Source: Piscirickettsiaceae bacterium (GTDB lineage: Bacteria > Pseudomonadota > Gammaproteobacteria > PS1 > Pseudothioglobaceae). Taken from it: a stretch of 10,967 nt of DNA. The stretch spans positions 1 through 10,967 of the forward strand of contig DTVJ01000033.1 of NCBI GenBank assembly GCA_012963565.1, given 5' to 3'. Below are positions 6,497 to 10,967 of the stretch, in pieces. Numbering within the stretch: position 1 is the first letter of the stretch; the number at the start of each line of letters is the position of its first letter. A model generated the notes under the pieces. That model did not search any database. It was not told the origin of the DNA and was given only the letters and a program-made list of their open reading frames with translations. The position numbers were made by a program, and so were the translations under genes.

Positions 6497-8553
6497 TGTT
6501 AAGCGACACGCTTAAAACTCAAATTCGTAAATCATTCGAAGCCGCTAAAAATGGTATGCCTGATTTTAAGATCAGACAAGCGCAAAACAAAATGATTGCT
6601 GAGATTTCAAAAACCTTGGCTGGTGAATACCCAGACACTAACCCTATTTTGTGCGTTGAAGCGCCAACGGGAACCGGTAAAACCATGGCGTATCTTCTAA
6701 GCGCTATTCCGATTGCTAAAGCCAATAAGAAAAAGTTGATCGTTTCTAGTGCCAACGTGGCTCTGCAAGAGCAACTACTTAACAAGGATATCCCTCAGGT
6801 ACAGAAATATTGTTCGGTCGATTTTGAATATGCCTTAGTTAAAGGCCGTTCACGTTATGTATGTGTGCGTAATTTAATTAATTTTGTCGAAGATAGTACC
6901 AATGATCACTCACTATTTGATAATGCGTTATTATGGGATGCTCCTCCAGGCAAATATCAGCTGGATCAACTCAGTGAAATGTTGGGAGACTATTCTGACA
7001 AAAAATGGAATGGTGAAATTGATGATTTAGAGCGAACCCCAGATGGGTCTTTGTGGCAAAAAGTCGCTTGTAATCGATTTACTTGTACAGCAAAGAGCTG
7101 TGAGTTTTACAATGAATGTGCTTTTTTTAAGGCCAGAAAACAAATCACTAAAGCCGATGTAATTGTTGCCAACCACGATCTAATCTTGGCCGATTTAAGT
7201 ACAGGCAACACCGTATTGCCTGATGTCGATGAATCTATCTTTATTTTTGATGAGGCGCATCACCTTAATCAAAAAGCCTTATCACATTTTTCACTCAGCA
7301 CCAGTACTGAATTTATTAAGACCACGATTCGACAAACCCAGGGTGTGAGTGAACAAGTATATAAACTCACGCAACAAGATGCTCCTGAGGATAAAATCAA
7401 ACAAATTGATGATTATTTAAATGACTTAACACAACTATTTAAAGATTTAGAATTCGATGAAGATATTCATCTTTTTGAACAAGGTGTGGTTGATACACAC
7501 ATACAATCAATTTTCCAAAACTTACTTACTACCATTGGCGCTATTTACACACAGTTTGAAACCTTAAAGGAGTCTTGGTCTGATTATCTAAAAATTAAGA
7601 TGGTGGATAAAACTATTGCTGACCCACTTACTAATGCACTGGGAGAGTGTGAGCAACATCTATCTTCTGTCTTGTTGTTATTTTCGTCTATATTGCAAAT
7701 CGATGAAGCTGGAAAACCACCACACTCACGTTGGATTGAAAAAACTACCTTAGCCAACAAAAAAACCAACTATATTCTCAACAGTGCACAAATCGACATA
7801 TCCAATAATTTAAATAATTTAATCTGGTCAAAGGTCTCAGGTGCGGTATTAACCTCAGCTACACTTACATCGCTGGGGAGCTTTGCACGATTAAATCAAC
7901 AATTAGGCTTGGTTAAAGAACAAAACCAATACCTACGCTTACCTTCTCCTTTTAGTTTTGATCAGGTAGATTTTATTGTTGCTAATTTTAAAAACAACCC
8001 TACACAAGTGTATGAACATACACAAGAAGTTGCCACTCAATTACTAGAGCGCATTGATAGTAACGAGGGTTCGTTGGTATTGTTTGCCTCCAACAAGCAA
8101 ATGCAAATGGTGGCTGATTTAGTTGAAAAAAAACTCGGTTGTGATTTATTTGTTCAAGGTGAATTCTCCAAAAAACTCATCATAGAAAAACATCTTAGCT
8201 TGCGTAAACAAGGCAAAGGTAGTGTGATTTTTGGACTTGACAGTTTTGCTGAAGGAGTAGACCTTAAAGGGGATAATCTCACCCACGTGGTGATTGTTAA
8301 GCTGCGTTTTAGTGTACCAACATCTCCGATTGAGAAAACCACACAAGATTACCTACAATCTCAAAATCGAAATCCATTCATGGAAATTTCACTACCCGAC
8401 GCTTCGCTCAGATTGATTCAGGCCTGTGGTCGATTGATTCGTGCTGAAACTGATACTGGAAAAATCACCATTTTTGATAACCGTTTGGTATCAAAATTCT
8501 ACGGCAAGCAATTACTCAATACTCTGCCTGGTTACAACATTGTAATTGAATAG
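6496..8553 (+). CDS. dinG: ATP-dependent 5'-3' DNA helicase DinG (iron-sulfur, XPD-like)
   Basis: Superfamily 2 helicase that unwinds DNA forks, D-loops and RNA-DNA hybrids; in E. coli it helps replication through transcribed regions. The protein has 685 residues. Walker A is APTGTGKT at 56-63 and the DEAH box is D252-H255. Motif VI is QACGRLIR from Q642. The 4Fe-4S cysteines are C123 (RYVCVRNL), C197, C202 and C208; the last three have the same spacing as C194, C199 and C205 of E. coli DinG. PDFKIRQAQ near residue 22, FFKARKQI near 210 and FAEGVDLKGD near 588 are DinG-like and separate it from YoaA. An extra cysteine, C192, lies just before the cluster ligands. The protein ends soon after LLNTLPGY, so it lacks the basic tail of E. 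coli DinG. The GTG start at 6496 overlaps the ispB stop by one base; a later ATG (residue 21) would lose part of the conserved N-terminus. Confidence 0.94.
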   Translation: MLSDTLKTQIRKSFEAAKNGMPDFKIRQAQNKMIAEISKTLAGEYPDTNPILCVEAPTGTGKTMAYLLSAIPIAKANKKKLIVSSANVALQEQLLNKDIPQVQKYCSVDFEYALVKGRSRYVCVRNLINFVEDSTNDHSLFDNALLWDAPPGKYQLDQLSEMLGDYSDKKWNGEIDDLERTPDGSLWQKVACNRFTCTAKSCEFYNECAFFKARKQITKADVIVANHDLILADLSTGNTVLPDVDESIFIFDEAHHLNQKALSHFSLSTSTEFIKTTIRQTQGVSEQVYKLTQQDAPEDKIKQIDDYLNDLTQLFKDLEFDEDIHLFEQGVVDTHIQSIFQNLLTTIGAIYTQFETLKESWSDYLKIKMVDKTIADPLTNALGECEQHLSSVLLLFSSILQIDEAGKPPHSRWIEKTTLANKKTNYILNSAQIDISNNLNNLIWSKVSGAVLTSATLTSLGSFARLNQQLGLVKEQNQYLRLPSPFSFDQVDFIVANFKNNPTQVYEHTQEVATQLLERIDSNEGSLVLFASNKQMQMVADLVEKKLGCDLFVQGEFSKKLIIEKHLSLRKQGKGSVIFGLDSFAEGVDLKGDNLTHVVIVKLRFSVPTSPIEKTTQDYLQSQNRNPFMEISLPDASLRLIQACGRLIRAETDTGKITIFDNRLVSKFYGKQLLNTLPGYNIVIE

Positions 8554-8554
8554 T

Positions 8555-10003
8555 TTAAAAACGCCAAAAAGCCCTATGTAGTAACGCCATTAAAGTTAAT
8601 ATCTCCAAACGTCCTAACAGCATTGAGAAGCTTAAAATCCATTTAGCTGTATCACTAACACCACCATAATTAGCCGCTACTTCGCCCAAGCCAGGACCTA
8701 AATTATTAATCGAAGCTGTTGTTGCTGAAAAAGCACTCACTTGATCGAGACCGGTAAACATTAGTGCGATCAGAATAAAAATAAAGGCAATAACGTACAA
8801 TGAGAAAAAACCCCAAACTGATACCAGTACACGCTCAGGAACACTGCGCTGATTAAGTTTGATATTAATATGTGCATTAGGGTGAATGAACTTTTTAATC
8901 TCTTTCATTGCTAACTTAAACATTAATAACACTCTCACTACTTTAATACCGCCGCCAGTAGAGCCGGCACAAGCACCAATAAAACTCGCAAAAATTAACA
9001 GTACTGGCAATATGAATGGCCACTGTGAGTAATTAGTGGATGCAAAGCCTGTAGTCGTGGCAATTGAAACTGTTTGGAAGATTGCCTGTCTGAATGCCTC
9101 ACTCGTACTGATGTAATAGCCACTATCAAATAAAAAAATAAAAATTACTACTGTTGTTATGGACAGGATAAATAAATAGGTCTTAAACTCTGAGTCTTTC
9201 CAATAAGTAAAGATGTTCTTCTTTTGCCAGACAAAGAAGTGTAATGAAAAATTAATACCTGCTAAGAGCATAAATACAATGGCCACACTTTCAATTGCAC
9301 TTGAATCGAAGAAACCTATCGAAGCATCATGGGTTGAAAAACCACCAATCGCCACGGTAGAGTAGCTATGTCCAATCGCATCAAACGCGTTCATACCTGC
9401 TAAATAATAACCAATCGCACAAACAATGGTGAAACTAATATAAATCTTCCACAAAGCTTTGGCGGTTTGAGTCAACTTCGGTGTGAGTCTTTCTTTAGAA
9501 ATACCACTAGATTCGGCATGATAAAGCTCCATTCCACCCACGCCTAGCATTGGTAATATCGCCACTGCTAAAACAATAATACCCATGCCACCCAACCATT
9601 GAAGTTGCTGACGATAATACAAAATTGCTTTAGGTAAATCATCCAATCCGGCTATTACCGTCGCACCCGTGGTTGTTAAACCTGACATCGACTCAAAAAA
9701 AGCATCACCAAATGACATTCTCAATGACTCAGAAAGTAAAAATGGAATGGTCGCAAATAACGACAACACAAACCAAAAACTCACGACAACCAAGATGCCT
9801 TCTCGAATTCTAAAATCTTTTTTAATATTTCTAAATGGCAGCCATAAAATTAATCCACTGAATAGTGTCAGTGAAAAAGCAAAGATAAAAGACTGCATTT
9901 CATTCTGATCATAGATAAAGTCAACAATTATTGGTGGGATTTGCGTTAAGCTAAATACCATTAATAATAAACCAATGGTTTTAAAAACGATACTATATTG
10001 CAT
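8555..10003 (-). CDS. trkH: Trk potassium uptake system, membrane subunit TrkH
   Basis: Inner-membrane potassium-translocating subunit of the Trk system, gated by the peripheral protein TrkA. The protein has 482 residues (E. coli TrkH 483). The four pore-loop repeats are all present, each with its filter glycine: TTTGAT at 110-115, TVAIGGFST at 216-224, ATTTGF at 315-320 and SINNLGPG at 431-438. The SGLTTTGAT and GGFSTHDASIG contexts are typical of TrkH/TrkG. Hydrophobic helices run through the whole length, the first at about residues 9-30. The start ATG at 10003 shares its A with the trkA TGA, which implies translational coupling. A GAGGG at 10020-10016 is 12 bases upstream, far for a ribosome binding site. 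The gene converges on dinG with one base between the stops and no terminator hairpin. Confidence 0.96.
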   Translation of the reverse strand: MQYSIVFKTIGLLLMVFSLTQIPPIIVDFIYDQNEMQSFIFAFSLTLFSGLILWLPFRNIKKDFRIREGILVVVSFWFVLSLFATIPFLLSESLRMSFGDAFFESMSGLTTTGATVIAGLDDLPKAILYYRQQLQWLGGMGIIVLAVAILPMLGVGGMELYHAESSGISKERLTPKLTQTAKALWKIYISFTIVCAIGYYLAGMNAFDAIGHSYSTVAIGGFSTHDASIGFFDSSAIESVAIVFMLLAGINFSLHFFVWQKKNIFTYWKDSEFKTYLFILSITTVVIFIFLFDSGYYISTSEAFRQAIFQTVSIATTTGFASTNYSQWPFILPVLLIFASFIGACAGSTGGGIKVVRVLLMFKLAMKEIKKFIHPNAHINIKLNQRSVPERVLVSVWGFFSLYVIAFIFILIALMFTGLDQVSAFSATTASINNLGPGLGEVAANYGGVSDTAKWILSFSMLLGRLEILTLMALLHRAFWRF

Positions 10004-10967
10004 CAGTCAAAATATCCCTCAAACAATGCCTCAACCTCGTGAATCTTACTGACATCACTCAGCACAATTAGCACATGATCGTTTTCTTCAATCACCAGTG
10101 TTCTTGAGCCCATGATGACTTCATTATTTCTCACTACTGAGCCCACCACTACACCTTCTGGTAGATTAATTTCTTCAACAGTTTTACCGACAACATCTGA
10201 GTGTTTGTTATCGCCATGAACAATGATCTCAATCGCCTCAGCCTTGCCTTGACGCAATGAGTGCACCATCATCGTATCACCTTTACGGATATGCGCCAAA
10301 ATTCCACTAGTGGTAATTTGATCAGGTGAAATAACCATGTCTACATCATCACTTTGTTCGGCCAAATCCTCATAAACATTTCGCTTAACCAAAGCAACGG
10401 TTTTATGCGCACCTAAACGCTTAGCCAAAATTGAAACAATCACATTGATTTCATCAGAATCTGTGAGTGCTAAGAATAAATCTGTACTTTCAATACCCTC
10501 CTCCAACAACAATTCTTCGTCAGAAGCATTGCCATGTAATACCAAAGTGTCTTCCAATTGTTCAGCTATTTCAGCAACCCGCTCTTTATTCATCTCAATG
10601 ATACGAACTCGATGGTTTTTTTCTAAAAACTTAGCCAAGTTAAGTCCAATACGTCCACCGCCAGCAATGATGATGTTTTTATAAGCTCTATCTAGTCGTC
10701 TAAACTCTTTTAAAACCTTTGAAACACTTTCTTTTTTGGTTACAAAATAAACACGATCACCATCTTTGATTACGGTATCGCCATAAGCTGGAATTGCTCT
10801 ACCACTACGATATAAACTCACAATACGTATTCTTGTTTTTGGTAAATGCTGATGTAGTTCTTTAATAGGATGCCCAACAATAGGTGTGCCCGCATAAGCC
10901 CTGGTTTCTACTAATTGCACCAAACCGTTCTCAAATTCAAACACCTGCTCTGCCCCGGGCTCCTCCA
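10003..10967 (-). CDS. trkA: Trk potassium uptake regulator TrkA, 5' end cut by window edge
   Basis: Peripheral NAD(H)/nucleotide-binding subunit that controls TrkH. About 320 residues are visible and the reading frame stays open to the right edge, so this is the C-terminal two-thirds of a protein of about 458 residues. Visible parts, numbered from the edge: the end of the first half including its TrkA_C (RCK_C) domain (residues about 15-75, RAYAGTPIVGHPIKEL), the second Rossmann RCK_N domain with GGGRIG at about 102-107 and a conserved acidic residue after the second strand (RIIEMNKERV), LTDSDEIN, and a second TrkA_C domain at the end (VVGKTVEEINLPEGVVVG). The GTG at 10944 is an internal valine codon, since the upstream codons encode EEPGAEQ in line with the family. 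Being the upstream gene, trkA should carry the operon promoter outside the window. Confidence 0.96.
   Translation of the reverse strand, partial: EEPGAEQVFEFENGLVQLVETRAYAGTPIVGHPIKELHQHLPKTRIRIVSLYRSGRAIPAYGDTVIKDGDRVYFVTKKESVSKVLKEFRRLDRAYKNIIIAGGGRIGLNLAKFLEKNHRVRIIEMNKERVAEIAEQLEDTLVLHGNASDEELLLEEGIESTDLFLALTDSDEINVIVSILAKRLGAHKTVALVKRNVYEDLAEQSDDVDMVISPDQITTSGILAHIRKGDTMMVHSLRQGKAEAIEIIVHGDNKHSDVVGKTVEEINLPEGVVVGSVVRNNEVIMGSRTLVIEENDHVLIVLSDVSKIHEVEALFEGYFD

Noticed and set aside
8532..8545. 14-base palindrome TTACAA-CA-TTGTAA near the end of dinG
   Set aside because: The 2-base loop is too tight, no T-run follows on either strand, and it lies in coding sequence; not a credible terminator.
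6496..8553. YoaA rather than DinG
   Set aside because: The GRSRYVCVRNL, FFKARKQI and LLNTLP segments and the cysteine spacing match DinG more closely.
10942..10944. GTG as the true start of a short TrkA
   Set aside because: The codons upstream to the edge (EEPGAEQ) continue the conserved TrkA sequence, so the gene is cut by the window and not truncated.

Overview
This AT-rich window reads as chromosomal core genome of a gammaproteobacterium. RlmE, IspB, DinG, TypA/BipA and the TrkA/TrkH pair all have the lengths and motifs of the Escherichia coli-type proteins, and IspB predicts a long-chain (probably Q8-type) quinone. The AT bias and gene set would fit a marine or sulfur-oxidising lineage such as SUP05/Thioglobus, but that placement is a guess. 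Coding density is very high: the largest gap is about 115 bases, and I see no tRNA, rRNA, CRISPR array, transposon or phage gene.

Layout, left to right. (1) Positions 1-2876, minus strand: most of an AcrB-type RND efflux permease, cut by the left edge. It has its own extended -10 promoter and a perfect 9-bp inverted repeat just ahead of its start codon. (2) 2992-4812, minus strand: typA/bipA, a ribosome-associated GTPase. (3) 4813-4902: a 90-base divergent promoter region. (4) 4903-8553, plus strand: a tight three-gene run of rlmE (23S rRNA 2'-O-methyltransferase), ispB (polyprenyl diphosphate synthase) and dinG (iron-sulfur helicase), with a 4-base gap and then a 1-base overlap. (5) 8555-10967, minus strand: trkH and the 3' two-thirds of trkA, overlapping by one base and together making a Trk potassium uptake system. 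trkA runs off the right edge.

Functionally, typA and rlmE both act on the 50S ribosomal subunit and are transcribed divergently from one short region. ispB and dinG share the rlmE transcript without an obvious pathway link. trkA-trkH converges on dinG with one base between the stop codons. The RND pump is the only accessory-type gene.

I looked for an undescribed system and did not find a convincing one. The points most worth a second look are the palindrome and promoter in front of the RND gene, the loss of the AcrB-type TM10 lysine in that pump, and a dinG that sits in a translation-linked operon with no LexA box at its candidate promoter.
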